Shown: piece after piece, positions 39,869-48,354 of the stretch | How positions within the stretch are numbered: position 1 is the first letter of the stretch | Layout of the letters: every line of letters begins with the position of its first letter | Assembly (NCBI RefSeq): GCF_011927695.1 | Contig: NZ_JAATJE010000002.1 | Span: 826,709 to 890,708 of the forward strand | Length of the DNA: 64,000 bases | Source of the DNA: Sphingomonas jejuensis | GTDB taxonomy: Bacteria > Pseudomonadota > Alphaproteobacteria > Sphingomonadales > Sphingomonadaceae | Reading direction: 5' to 3' | Position numbers and translations under genes: made by a program | Notes under the pieces: model-generated | Told to the model about the DNA's origin: nothing | What the model saw: the letters and a program-made list of their open reading frames with translations, nothing else | The model's database searches: none

Positions 39869-40075
39869 GGTGCGGGTTCCTGATGGGGACGGGGCGTGCG
39901 CGCGGCGAGGGAACGACGATCGGTCGTCGTTCAGGCGTCATGGGTGCGATCGTCGCGAATCACGAAAGCCAAGATGGGGTGCGTCGCCGGGAAACGCCAG
40001 CCTCAAGGCACGGCATGACGAACGCACGATGCGGACGCCCGACACGGCTCCGCCACCGCGTCCGAAGCAGGCAAT

Positions 40076-40106
40076 AAAAAGGGCCTGCCGGCGATGCCGG
40101 AGGCCC
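40076..40106 (-). terminator. Rho-independent terminator after the micro-ORF
   Basis: Read on the minus strand: GGGCCTCCGGC-ATC-GCCGGCAGGCCC followed by TTTTTATT. An 11 bp GC stem with one bulged base and a U-tract, so a clear intrinsic terminator for minus-strand transcription. It ends the micro-ORF transcript and insulates phoH. A second small stem (ATCCTTC-GACC-GAAGGAT) lies just upstream. Confidence 0.85.
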
Positions 40107-40162
40107 TTCATCCTTCGGTCGAAGGATTGGCCGAACATGTCGCCATGTCCCGCCCTTATACT

Positions 40163-40222
40163 TCAGCCCTTGGAGCCGCCGCTGCCCCAGCGACCACCGA
40201 ACAGATAATCCCAGATGCTCAT
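40163..40222 (-). CDS. 19-residue micro-ORF with strong translation signals
   Basis: ATG at 40222, stop TGA at 40163-40165, product MSIWDYLFGGRWGSGGSKG. A GGAGGG Shine-Dalgarno stands seven to eight bases before the ATG. An aromatic amphipathic first half (WDYLF) is followed by a Gly/Ser tail. Upstream 40 bp is a perfect CtrA-type palindrome (TTAA-N7-TTAAC), downstream 57 bp is an intrinsic terminator, so it sits on its own transcript of about 150-170 nt. Too short to assign to a family. Alternative: a small RNA in which the open frame is incidental, but the strong Shine-Dalgarno argues against that. Confidence 0.6.
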   Translation of the reverse strand: MSIWDYLFGGRWGSGGSKG

Positions 40223-40261
40223 GGTCAACCCTCCACGCGACCGAATCGTCGCTTGGCGTGG

Positions 40262-40277
40262 TTAACAAGTGATTAAC
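40262..40277. promoter_or_regulatory. CtrA-type binding site before the micro-ORF
   Basis: TTAACAAGTGATTAAC within the palindrome GGTTAACAAGTGATTAACC (40260-40278), a perfect TTAA-N7-TTAAC on both strands. CtrA, the cell-cycle response regulator of alphaproteobacteria, recognises this. The distance of 40 bp to the micro-ORF start on the minus strand is compatible with a -35-overlapping activator site. The motif is AT-rich in a GC-rich region, reducing the chance of random occurrence. Confidence 0.6.
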
Positions 40278-40288
40278 CTTAAGACAAG

Positions 40289-42610
40289 TCAGGCAGCACT
40301 TCTCAGCGGGGTCGGATCGACTTTCGCCAGCAAGATCTGCTTGGCCACCGGGTGGCTCAGCAAGTATCCCTGCGCCAGGTCACAACCCATGCGCTGCAAT
40401 ATATCCAGTGCCTCGCGCCGCTCGACTCCTTCGGCGACAACCTTCAGGCCCAGCAGATGCGCCAGCTGGATCGTGGACGACACCAGAAGGCGGTCGTTCT
40501 CCTGCCCGTCCAGCGACTGCACGAAGCTCCGGTCGATCTTGATCTCGGTCGCCGGCACCCGCTTCAGATAGTCGAGCGTGGACATGCCGGTGCCATAGTC
40601 GTCGATCGCCACGCCCAGCCCCAGACCGCGCAGCGCGTGAAGCGTGCTCAGGCTCTGACTGTCCGATCCCAGCGCCGCTGTTTCGGTCAGCTCCAGGATC
40701 AGGCCGGACGCGGGCAGGCCGTGCCGCGCGAGGATATCGCGCACCTGCTCGACGATCCGCGTCGATTCCAGCAGCTTGGCCGACAGGTTAACCGCCATCA
40801 CGAAATCGGGGACATGCGCGCGCATCGCGATCGTCGTCGTCACCGCGTCCTCCAGCACATGGAGCGTCAGCTTCTCGATCCGGTTGCTCTGCTCGGCCGC
40901 GCCGATGAAGATGTCGGGGCGGATCGGTCCCTTGTCCGGGTGGGTCCAGCGCGCCAGCGCCTCCGCGCCCACGATCATGCGTGTGGCGACGTCATATTTC
41001 GGCTGGTACGCCACCCACAGGTCGCCCGCGTCGATCGCGGCGTTCAACTGGCTCAGCATCGACAGCCGCCAGGCGCTGTCTTCCAGCTGCGACGGATCGT
41101 GACACTTCCAGTCGATGCCCTCGGACGCCGCCTGCTCGGCCGCCGCCAGCGCGGCGGACAGCCGGTTGGCGACGGGGCGCCCGCGCTCGCGGTCCACGCC
41201 CAGCGTCAGGGTCAGGTCGATCTGCGTTTCGCCGACGCTGACCGGGCTCCGGAACAGCGTCTGGATGCTGTCCAGCCGCTCGGCCAGGACGCTCAGGTCG
41301 ACGTCCGGGTGCAGCATCGCGAACAGGCCGTCGTCGCTCTGGTAGGGGCCCATCGCTCCTGCCATCGCCATCCGCGCCGCGATCCCCTCGACCAGCAGCT
41401 TCTCCTGCTCCGGGGCAAGCGAGGACGTGATGTCGGCGAAGTTCAGGACGCGCAGCACGATGATCTGCGATTCGCGCGCGACCGGTTCGATCCGCAGCGC
41501 TTCCAGATTGGGCAGTCCGGACACCGGGTTCACCAGCGCACCCTGCGCATAGCTGCGCCGCATGTCCTGCCAGATGAAACGGCCGCCTACGATCAGCGTC
41601 AGGAAGATCGCCGGCATCACCTCCAGGTGGATCTGGTGGGCTTCTGCCAGGAACGGGATGCCGATCAGCACGAGGATGGATGGCACCATGATCAGCAGCA
41701 GCGATCGGCGGCGGCGGACCAGCGCCATGCCCGCTGCGGCGATCACCGCCGCGGCCAGCGCCGGCAGCATGCCAAGGTTGAGCGGAATGCCACGACGCAG
41801 CGTTTCGGCGCCAAGCGCATGGATGTAGACTCCGGGTACCAAGCCGAAGCCAGGCGCCACGCTCATATCTCCAAGGGTGATGCTGGCCGTCCCGACAAGG
41901 ATCGTCTTGCCGCGAAGACTGTCGAGCGCGATGTGACCCCCAAGGACGTCCGACATGCTGTAAGTCGGAACCTTGGTCAGATCGGTCGAATAATCGATCA
42001 TGAACTCGCCGCGCGCCGGAGTTGATCGGTTGGCTGCCGCGGCTGAGAAGCTTTGGAACCGGCGTCCCGCCATCTCCATGGAATAAGGGAGCTTCCAAAC
42101 GGATCCGCCACTGCTCTGCCAGAAATTGATATTGGCGACTTTGGCGGCGCGCTGAAATTGGGGAAGGGGCAAGACGTCGAGCCGGACGTTGCGGATCGGA
42201 TCAATGACGAACCGCCCGGCGATGGTGACGGGAAGCTTGGCCTGCGCCATGCCGCGCTCGAACGCCCGGTCTTCCGCCGGATCGCTCGGCGACGACATGT
42301 CGATGTCAAAGAACACCGGGCCGGCCTCTGCGTTCTCAAGCATCTTGAGGAGCGTGGCATGGTGTGTCCGCGGCCAAGGCCAGCGACCAAGCTCTGCTAG
42401 GCTCTTGTCATCGATCGCGATCACGACCACGTCGCCCGACGGCGCCTTCCGAGCCGCGATGTTGCGGAGCATCCGTGCGCCCTGCTCCAGCGGCTCGGCA
42501 AAGCCGATCCCGCCGAGGACGGCCATGATCGCCACGATCACGGCCACCGCGCGCAGGCGGCGCTTGCGGTCGAATCGCTTGGGCGCGGTTGTGGAGGCAG
42601 GACTGATCAT
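40289..42610 (-). CDS. CHASE2-domain membrane protein with degenerate GGDEF and active-looking EAL
   Basis: 773 aa. N-terminal helix (about 20-38), extracytoplasmic CHASE2 domain (40-275; GDVVVIAIDDKSLAELGRWPWPR is the typical opening), three helices (about 283-345), a GGDEF-like domain whose signature is replaced by SDDGLF (425-430), and an EAL domain with EAL at 550-552, LTETAALG and DDYGTGMST from 670. The GGDEF half should be catalytically dead (possibly GTP-sensing); the EAL half should hydrolyse c-di-GMP. ATG at 42610 with GGCGGGA upstream; a GTG at 42655 is less likely. Inserted between miaB and phoH relative to the usual gene order. Confidence 0.9.
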   Translation of the reverse strand: MISPASTTAPKRFDRKRRLRAVAVIVAIMAVLGGIGFAEPLEQGARMLRNIAARKAPSGDVVVIAIDDKSLAELGRWPWPRTHHATLLKMLENAEAGPVFFDIDMSSPSDPAEDRAFERGMAQAKLPVTIAGRFVIDPIRNVRLDVLPLPQFQRAAKVANINFWQSSGGSVWKLPYSMEMAGRRFQSFSAAAANRSTPARGEFMIDYSTDLTKVPTYSMSDVLGGHIALDSLRGKTILVGTASITLGDMSVAPGFGLVPGVYIHALGAETLRRGIPLNLGMLPALAAAVIAAAGMALVRRRRSLLLIMVPSILVLIGIPFLAEAHQIHLEVMPAIFLTLIVGGRFIWQDMRRSYAQGALVNPVSGLPNLEALRIEPVARESQIIVLRVLNFADITSSLAPEQEKLLVEGIAARMAMAGAMGPYQSDDGLFAMLHPDVDLSVLAERLDSIQTLFRSPVSVGETQIDLTLTLGVDRERGRPVANRLSAALAAAEQAASEGIDWKCHDPSQLEDSAWRLSMLSQLNAAIDAGDLWVAYQPKYDVATRMIVGAEALARWTHPDKGPIRPDIFIGAAEQSNRIEKLTLHVLEDAVTTTIAMRAHVPDFVMAVNLSAKLLESTRIVEQVRDILARHGLPASGLILELTETAALGSDSQSLSTLHALRGLGLGVAIDDYGTGMSTLDYLKRVPATEIKIDRSFVQSLDGQENDRLLVSSTIQLAHLLGLKVVAEGVERREALDILQRMGCDLAQGYLLSHPVAKQILLAKVDPTPLRSAA

Positions 42611-42688
42611 CGCGATCCCGCCTTGCCACCGTGATAGTAAAGGAATCGCTGACACTCGTCCGGCTACGGGACGATTCAGGCACTTACC

Positions 42689-44026
42689 TCAATCAATCGG
42701 GACGGCCGCGCCCGTCACGCTGACCGGGCCGGCGGCCACGATCTCCACCGGCATCAGGTCGCCGATCGCGCCGCCGTCCACCACCACTGACTGCAGCCAG
42801 GGCGACTTGCCGATATGCTGGCCCGGGCGCTTGCCCGGCCGCTCCAGCAGCGCATCGGTGCGCCGGCCGACGGTGCCGCGGTTGAACGCCGCCTGCTGCG
42901 CGGCGATCAGCGCCTGCAGCCGCTTCAGCCGCTCGTCCGCCACGGCGTCGGGCACCTGGTCCGCCATGGTCGCGGCGGGCGTCCCCGCGCGCGGGCTGTA
43001 TTTGAAGCTGTAGGCCTGCGCGTGGCCGATCTGGTCGACCAGGGACAGGGTCGCCTCGAAATCCGCATCCGTTTCGCCGGGAAAGTCGACGATGAAGTCG
43101 CCGGAGATCGCGATGTCTGGCCGCACCCGGCGGACCCGGTCGATCACCGCCAGATAGGACCGGGCATCGTGGCTCCGGTTCATCGCCTTCAGGATGCGGT
43201 CGCTGCCCGCCTGCACCGGCAGGTGCAGGAACGGCATCAGCCGCTCGACATCGCCATGCGCCGCGATCAGCCCGTCGGTCATGTCGTTGGGGTGGCTGGT
43301 GGTGTAACGGATGCGGTGCAGCCCCGGCAGCCGGTCGAGCGCGCGGATCAGCCCGTCCAGGCCCTGCGCGCGTCCGGCCTCGTCCTCGCCCGTCCAGGCG
43401 TTGACGTTCTGGCCGACCAGCGTGATCTCCTTTGCGCCGCCGTCCACCAGCGCGCGCGCTTCGTCCAGGATCGCGCTCCACCCGCGCGACACCTCGGCGC
43501 CGCGGGTATAGGGCACCACACAGTAGGTGCAGAACTTGTCGCAGCCTTCCTGCACGGTCAGGAAGGCGCTCGGCCCGCTCCGTCGCCGCGCCGGCAACCG
43601 TCCGAACTTGGCGAGCGCGGGCAGGTCGGTGTCGATGCCGACGCGGCCGGTGGCGGCTTCCGCCACCAGCTCGGGCAGCCGGTGATAGGCTTGCGGCCCC
43701 ACCACCACGCCGACCTGGCGCGCGCGCCGCACGATCTCGGCACCTTCGGCCTGCGCCACGCATCCCGCCACCGCGATCATCGGCCGGCTGCCGTCCGCCC
43801 GGCGCAGCCGGCCGATCTCCGAATAAACCTTCTCCGCGGCCTTCTCGCGGATGTGGCAGGTGTTCAGGACCACCAGTTCGGCCTCGTCGCCGTCCGGGGT
43901 CGCCGCCATGCCCTCGGCGGTCAGCAGGTCCGCCATCCGCTCGCCGTCATAGACGTTCATCTGGCAGCCGTAGCTCTTGATGCGAAAGCTCTTGGGCGCG
44001 GCGGTCTTGATGGCGGGGGCGTTCAT
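42689..44026 (-). CDS. miaB: tRNA-2-methylthio-N6-dimethylallyladenosine synthase
   Basis: 445 aa radical-SAM methylthiotransferase. First cluster ligands C21 (YGCQMN), C57 (NTCHIRE), C89 (AGCVAQ); radical-SAM cluster C162, C166, C169 (GCDKFCTYC); C-terminal TRAM domain. It adds the methylthio group to i6A37 of tRNAs. ATG at 44026 starts [21 protein letters not shown]. Eight bases after the plsC stop, in the cluster tsaB-rimI-fur-plsC-miaB, which also contains another tRNA A37-modification gene (tsaB). Confidence 0.94.
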   Translation of the reverse strand: MNAPAIKTAAPKSFRIKSYGCQMNVYDGERMADLLTAEGMAATPDGDEAELVVLNTCHIREKAAEKVYSEIGRLRRADGSRPMIAVAGCVAQAEGAEIVRRARQVGVVVGPQAYHRLPELVAEAATGRVGIDTDLPALAKFGRLPARRRSGPSAFLTVQEGCDKFCTYCVVPYTRGAEVSRGWSAILDEARALVDGGAKEITLVGQNVNAWTGEDEAGRAQGLDGLIRALDRLPGLHRIRYTTSHPNDMTDGLIAAHGDVERLMPFLHLPVQAGSDRILKAMNRSHDARSYLAVIDRVRRVRPDIAISGDFIVDFPGETDADFEATLSLVDQIGHAQAYSFKYSPRAGTPAATMADQVPDAVADERLKRLQALIAAQQAAFNRGTVGRRTDALLERPGKRPGQHIGKSPWLQSVVVDGGAIGDLMPVEIVAAGPVSVTGAAVPID

Positions 44027-44034
44027 CGCCGGCG

Positions 44035-44811
44035 CTATAGCGTCCCGCCTCCGCCGCCGGAACCCTGGGATGCGGCCGCCAGGATGCGCCGCCGCGCTTC
44101 CGCCGCCACCGCCTTTCTGTCGCCGAAGCGCACCGGATCGAACGGGTGCAACATGTGCACGCGCACGTCGAACCCGCCGCGCCGGCCGAGCAGGCGCCAG
44201 CCCGCGTCGCGCGCGCTTTCCTCGGGCTTCCAGGCGATGTCCGCGGCCGCGCGGCCATAATCCACCCAGACCGGCTGCACCATCAGCGGCCGGGGCGGCG
44301 GCGCCACCCCCTCGAACAGGGCCGGCTTGAACGGAAGCAGCGTGCGTCCGTCGCCCGTGGTCCCTTCGGCAAACAGCGTCACCGGTTGCGCGCGGGTCAG
44401 CGCCTCGCGCAGCGCGGCCACCTGCGCGCCGACCCCGGCGCGCTCGCCCCGCGCGACGAACACGGTCTGGTTGAGCGTCGCGAGCCAGCCGACCAGCGGC
44501 CAGTCCTTGATCTCGGCCTTGGCGATAAAGGCGGTGCCCGTGGTCCCGCCCAGCACCAGGATGTCGATCCATCCGATATGGTTGGAGACGATCAGCCCGC
44601 CTTCGGGCGCGTCGCCGATGCGCCGGGCGCGCGCGCCGAAGATCCGTCCCACCAGGCCCAGGAACAGGGGCGGAATGCGCCGGCTGCCGAACAGCCGGAA
44701 CAGCGCATGGATGGGGAGGGCGACGAGAAACAGCGCCGCCGCTGCGGCGATGCGCGCCGATGCCCTCAGGTCGGCGGCCGGATCAGCCCTTGCGATCGAG
44801 GGCGACGCCAT
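44035..44811 (-). CDS. 1-acyl-sn-glycerol-3-phosphate acyltransferase (PlsC-like)
   Basis: 258 aa. An N-terminal hydrophobic helix (20-40) precedes an acyltransferase domain with NHIGWID (the NHx4D catalytic motif, about 77-83) and [17 protein letters not shown] (EGT phosphate-binding block). It acylates lysophosphatidic acid or a related lysolipid. Overlaps the fur gene end by 29 bp. C-terminal Gly-rich tail. Confidence 0.87.
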   Translation of the reverse strand: MASPSIARADPAADLRASARIAAAAALFLVALPIHALFRLFGSRRIPPLFLGLVGRIFGARARRIGDAPEGGLIVSNHIGWIDILVLGGTTGTAFIAKAEIKDWPLVGWLATLNQTVFVARGERAGVGAQVAALREALTRAQPVTLFAEGTTGDGRTLLPFKPALFEGVAPPPRPLMVQPVWVDYGRAAADIAWKPEESARDAGWRLLGRRGGFDVRVHMLHPFDPVRFGDRKAVAAEARRRILAAASQGSGGGGGTL

Positions 44812-45205
44812 AGAGCTCCATGCGGTGGTCCACCAGGCGGAACCCCAGCCGCTCGGCGATCTGGCGCTGCAGCAGCTCGACCTCGGGGTCGACGAACTCG
44901 ATCACCTTGCCCGTTTCCACATCGATCAGGTGGTCGTGGTGCGCCTCGGGCGCGGCTTCATAACGGGCGCGCCCGTCGCCGAAGTCGTGCCGCTCCAGGA
45001 TGCCGGCTTCCTCGAACAGGCGAACGGTGCGGTACACGGTGGCGATGGAGATGCCGCTGTCCACCGCGGACGCGCGCGCGTGCAGCTTTTCCACGTCGGG
45101 ATGGTCGTCGCTCTCCGACAGCACGCGCGCGATCACGCGGCGCTGCTCGGTGATCCGCAAACCCTTTTGCGCGCACAGCGCCTCGACGTCGATCTTCCGG
45201 TGCAT
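44783..45205 (-). CDS. Fur-family ferric/manganese-responsive regulator
   Basis: 140 aa. N-terminal winged helix with DNA-recognition ISIATVYRTVRLFEEAGIL (52-70); metal site with H89, H90, D91, H92 in the HHDHLI motif and further acidic residues in KVIEFVDPEVE. The C-terminal CxxC zinc pair found in E. coli Fur is absent, as often in alphaproteobacterial Fur/Mur proteins. It could be Fe- or Mn-responsive. Target candidates in this window are the Fur-box-like sites before the siderophore receptor. Starts 60 bp after rimI. Confidence 0.88.
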   Translation of the reverse strand: MHRKIDVEALCAQKGLRITEQRRVIARVLSESDDHPDVEKLHARASAVDSGISIATVYRTVRLFEEAGILERHDFGDGRARYEAAPEAHHDHLIDVETGKVIEFVDPEVELLQRQIAERLGFRLVDHRMELYGVALDRKG

Positions 45206-45265
45206 GAAAAGTCCTGTTTCCTGCTCCTGCTTAGCGTGCGGGCGCAGAGCCGTGAAGCATGTTGG

Positions 45266-45736
45266 TCAAAGGGTGCGCGACAGCGTGACCGCATCCATGC
45301 GGTTGCCGCCGGCCCCGTGATAATAATCGCGCCGCCGCCCGATCTCGGCAAAGCCCATGCGGGTGTAGAGCGCGCGCGCCCCATTGCCGTCGCGCACCTC
45401 CAGGTGCAACCGGCGAACGCCGCGCGTGCGCGCCTCGGCCACCACCGCCTCCACAAGCGCGGCACCCGTGCCGCGCCGCCGGAACAGCGGCCGCACCCCG
45501 ATCAGCAGCAGCTCGCCCTCGTCCAGCGTCGCGCGCGCCAGGGCAAAGCCGGCCGGCGTTCCCGCATCGCTTGCGGTCATCAGCCAGGTGCCCGGCAGGC
45601 CCAGCAGCCCCGTCACCTGCGGCGCCGTCCACGCCTCGCCGAATGCGGGGTCGAACGCCTCGCCCATCACCTGCATCACCGCGTCGATCGCGATGGTGCC
45701 GGTTCGCTCCACCTGCACGGGTTCGGCCGTGGTCAT
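45266..45736 (-). CDS. rimI: Ribosomal protein S18 alanine N-acetyltransferase
   Basis: 156 aa GNAT. Acetyl-CoA loop VRPLFRRRGTGAALVEAVV, followed by LHLEVRDGNGARALYTRMGFAEIGRRRDYY, which is the RimI-type C-terminal block. Positioned directly after tsaB, with a four-base overlap, as in most proteobacteria. It acetylates the N terminus of S18; some bacterial homologues have wider targets. Confidence 0.88.
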   Translation of the reverse strand: MTTAEPVQVERTGTIAIDAVMQVMGEAFDPAFGEAWTAPQVTGLLGLPGTWLMTASDAGTPAGFALARATLDEGELLLIGVRPLFRRRGTGAALVEAVVAEARTRGVRRLHLEVRDGNGARALYTRMGFAEIGRRRDYYHGAGGNRMDAVTLSRTL

Positions 45737-46359
45737 GCCGCCGCCGGCTTCGCGTCAGGCGCACGGCCATAGACCGGTCGCGCGTCCTCGCGCGCCAGCG
45801 CGGCAGGGATCAGGAGGACGTCGCGCGCGTCGGGCTCGATCGTCGCCTCGTCCCGCCCGATCGCTCCGGCGCCCGATCCCACGACCGGCCGCGCGCCGAT
45901 CAGCGCGCCGGCATCGGCGGGGTTCAGCGATTGAAGCGTTCCGACCGGTGACACTTGGCCCTCGAACAGCTGCACGAACAGCTCACCATGGCCGCCGATC
46001 AGCACGGCGGCAAGCGCCCCGTCACCCCCGTCGCCGGCGGCACCCCGCGCCGCCGCCTGCGCCGCCAGCAGCGATGTGGAGCGATAGCCGGCAAGCGTCG
46101 CGCCCCAGGCGAGCGCCAGCGCGCGCGCTGCCGCGATGCCGACGCGCACGCCGGTGAAGCTGCCCGGCCCCACGTCGACCAGGATCCGCTGCGCCCGGCC
46201 CCGCTCCGGCAATCCCGCGATCATCGGGATCAGCCGCTCGGCATGGCCCCGCGCCACGCTTTCATGCGCGTGGGCGACAACCGCCCCGTCCGCGATCAGC
46301 GCGACCGAGCAGGCGCTGGTCGCCGTCTCGATCACCAGAACCCTGTCGTCGCCGCTCAA
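45733..46359 (-). CDS. tsaB: tRNA threonylcarbamoyladenosine biosynthesis protein TsaB
   Basis: 208 aa ASKHA-fold protein. LVIETATSACSVALIADG at the N terminus and VDVGPGSFTGVRVGIAAARALAL are the TsaB signatures. It scaffolds TsaD in formation of t6A37. The start is most likely a TTG at 46359, forming a TTGA overlap with the nitroreductase stop and giving MSGDDRVLVIETATS; a GTG further in (46335) would remove the first eight residues and start directly at IETATS. Confidence 0.9.
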   Translation of the reverse strand: MSGDDRVLVIETATSACSVALIADGAVVAHAHESVARGHAERLIPMIAGLPERGRAQRILVDVGPGSFTGVRVGIAAARALALAWGATLAGYRSTSLLAAQAAARGAAGDGGDGALAAVLIGGHGELFVQLFEGQVSPVGTLQSLNPADAGALIGARPVVGSGAGAIGRDEATIEPDARDVLLIPAALAREDARPVYGRAPDAKPAAA

Positions 46360-46943
46360 GGGATGAGGTTCGCCGCCTCGAACGGCAGCCGCGCCGCGCG
46401 CGGGCGCACGCTGGCCGGGTCGCCGCGCCCGACCGTGCCGATCATGTTGGCGGCAACCGTGGTGCCCGCGAAGAAATCGGCATCGACCGCGCCGGCGTCG
46501 AAGCCTGACATCCAGCCGATGTCGAAGCCCAGCGCGCGCGCCGCCATCGTCAGATATCCGGCCTGCATCGCGCTGTTGCGCAGGGCGTTGGTGCGTCGGG
46601 CGCCGGCATCGCCGTACATCGCGTCGGCATCGACATGCGGCGCCAGCGTCTTCAGCGACGCGCGGAAATCGGTCTCCATGCCCAGCACCAAGGCGGCCGG
46701 CGCCGCCCGGATCTTCTCGGCGTTCTTCGATACCGCGTGGCGCGCCAGCCGCTCGCGGCCGTCGTGGTCCAGCAGCCACACGATCCGCATCGGCGACATG
46801 TTGTTGGACGTTGGCCCCCACCGCGCCAGGTTGTAGATCGCCTCCGCATCCGCCCGGGTGAACGGATGGTCGACAAAGCCCTGGGGGGTGCGCGCGTCCG
46901 TGAACAGCCGGGCCTGCGCGCCCGCGTCGATCGCCGCCGCCAT
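46356..46943 (-). CDS. Nitroreductase-family protein (RutE/malonic semialdehyde reductase-like)
   Basis: 195 aa. [35 protein letters not shown] contains the FMN-binding SNN loop and R; [37 protein letters not shown] matches the RutE/HadB group of small flavin reductases. RutE reduces malonic semialdehyde in pyrimidine catabolism, but the other rut genes are absent; general oxidoreductase activity is as likely. Ends inside the tsaB start, begins one base into the nfuA stop. Confidence 0.83.
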   Translation of the reverse strand: [195 protein letters not shown]

Positions 46944-47527
46944 CAGACTGCCCGCACCTCGGTCACTTCGGGCACATAATGCTTCAACAGCGATTCGATG
47001 CCATGCTTCAGCGTCGCGGTCGAAGACGGACACCCCGCGCACGCGCCCTGCATGCGCAGGAACACCGTTCCCTGCTGGAACCCGCGATAGACGATGTCGC
47101 CGCCATCGTTCGCCACCGCCGGGCGCACGCGCGTCTCGATCAGGTCCTTGATCTGGTCGATGATGTCGGCGTCGGCCGGATCGTCGCCCGACACCTCGAC
47201 CTCGCCCGGCACCTGGATGCCGGCCGCGCTGCCGCCGCGGAACAGCGGCATGTTGCCCGCGAAGTGATCCAGCAGGACGCTCAGCACGTCCGGCTTCAGC
47301 GACGGCCACGACACGCCCGGCGCCGCCGTCACCGACACGAAGTCGCGGCCGAAGAAGACGCCTTCCACGTCGCCCAGCCGGAACAGCGCATCGGCCAGCG
47401 GCGATGCCTCCGCTTCCTCCGGCGTCGCGAAGTCGCGGGTGCCGGCCGCCATCACCTCGCGTCCCGGCAGGAACTTCAGGGTGGACGGATTGGGGGTGGG
47501 TTCGGTCTCGATCAGCATGGTCGCCAT
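46943..47527 (-). CDS. Fe-S cluster carrier protein, NifU/NfuA type
   Basis: 194 aa. An N-terminal Nfu_N domain (ETEPTPNPSTLKFLPGR, about 7-95) precedes a C-terminal NifU domain with the [4Fe-4S]-binding C163-x-x-C166 in QGACAGCPSST. Alphaproteobacterial Nfu proteins deliver clusters to clients such as MiaB, encoded 3 kb downstream in the same direction. ATG at 47527; an inner ATG at 47518 is possible. Confidence 0.9.
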   Translation of the reverse strand: MATMLIETEPTPNPSTLKFLPGREVMAAGTRDFATPEEAEASPLADALFRLGDVEGVFFGRDFVSVTAAPGVSWPSLKPDVLSVLLDHFAGNMPLFRGGSAAGIQVPGEVEVSGDDPADADIIDQIKDLIETRVRPAVANDGGDIVYRGFQQGTVFLRMQGACAGCPSSTATLKHGIESLLKHYVPEVTEVRAV

Positions 47528-47578
47528 GTGAGGGCAGCGCGCCCCTGGATCAACCCGGCTTGCTTAAGCGAAAGGGGC

Positions 47579-48076
47579 TCAACCCCCGCGCGTCAGCGCC
47601 ACGGCGATCGCCGCCACCGCCGCCAGCCCGGCCAGCGCGCGCAGGTCGTTCCAGAACGTCCAGGCGCGGACATAATCGCCGAACGGCATCGGCCCGCCGT
47701 CCGCGCCGCCGCGATCCAGCGCCCGGTTGAGCGGCACGTTGCGCGCCATTGTCGGCAGTACCGATCCCAGCAGCAGCACGCTTGCCGCCACCCAGAAGGG
47801 CACGGCCGCCGCCCGCGGGGAGAGCAGCGCCGCCACCGCCGCGAACATTGGCCCGCCGAAGAACGCCACGAAGAAGGTCGGGCGCAGGATCACCTTGTTG
47901 ATCCGCCGCATGGTCGCGGTCGCCACCGCCGGCGGCTCGGCGTTCAGCGCGGGCATGACAGCGATCGAAAAGGCGGCGAACAGCCCCGCCGTCAGCGCCG
48001 CGGACAGCAGCGCGGCCACGGCCGCCAGCGCGGTCAGAAGGGGCAACAGGGCCACGCTCTGGTCTCCCGACATCAT
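47579..48076 (-). CDS. DUF1772 (anthrone-oxygenase-like) membrane protein
   Basis: 165 aa with four hydrophobic helices. TAGLFAAFSIAVMPALN near the N terminus, MRRINKVILRPTFFVAFFG and the late NVPLNRALD (NxPLN) motif with W and N in WTFWNDLRALAGL define the DUF1772 family. Members include fungal-type anthrone oxygenases, but most bacterial ones have no known substrate. Two adjacent ATGs at 48076 and 48073. Divergent from the helicase gene over 278 bp. Confidence 0.75.
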   Translation of the reverse strand: MMSGDQSVALLPLLTALAAVAALLSAALTAGLFAAFSIAVMPALNAEPPAVATATMRRINKVILRPTFFVAFFGGPMFAAVAALLSPRAAAVPFWVAASVLLLGSVLPTMARNVPLNRALDRGGADGGPMPFGDYVRAWTFWNDLRALAGLAAVAAIAVALTRGG

Positions 48077-48354
48077 CAACTCGGCGACTAGAGTCGGCGC
48101 CCGTCCGCCGCAAGCCTTGCGTCCCGGGCCATGCTGGTCCATATTGCGGTGCAGCGCACGGGATCGGCTCCGCCGGTCAACGAAGGCAGCGTGATCGTCC
48201 GCGCCGAAAGGCAGCCGGACCGGCCTTCTTCCGGTAAAGCGCACAGCCCAAGGCTTCCCTTTCACGCGGGTCGTCACGAACGAACCCTGCGTCATGCCGG
48301 CACGCAACACTGCGCCGGCCGGCCGTGCACGCGCCCATTCGAGTATCCATCATC

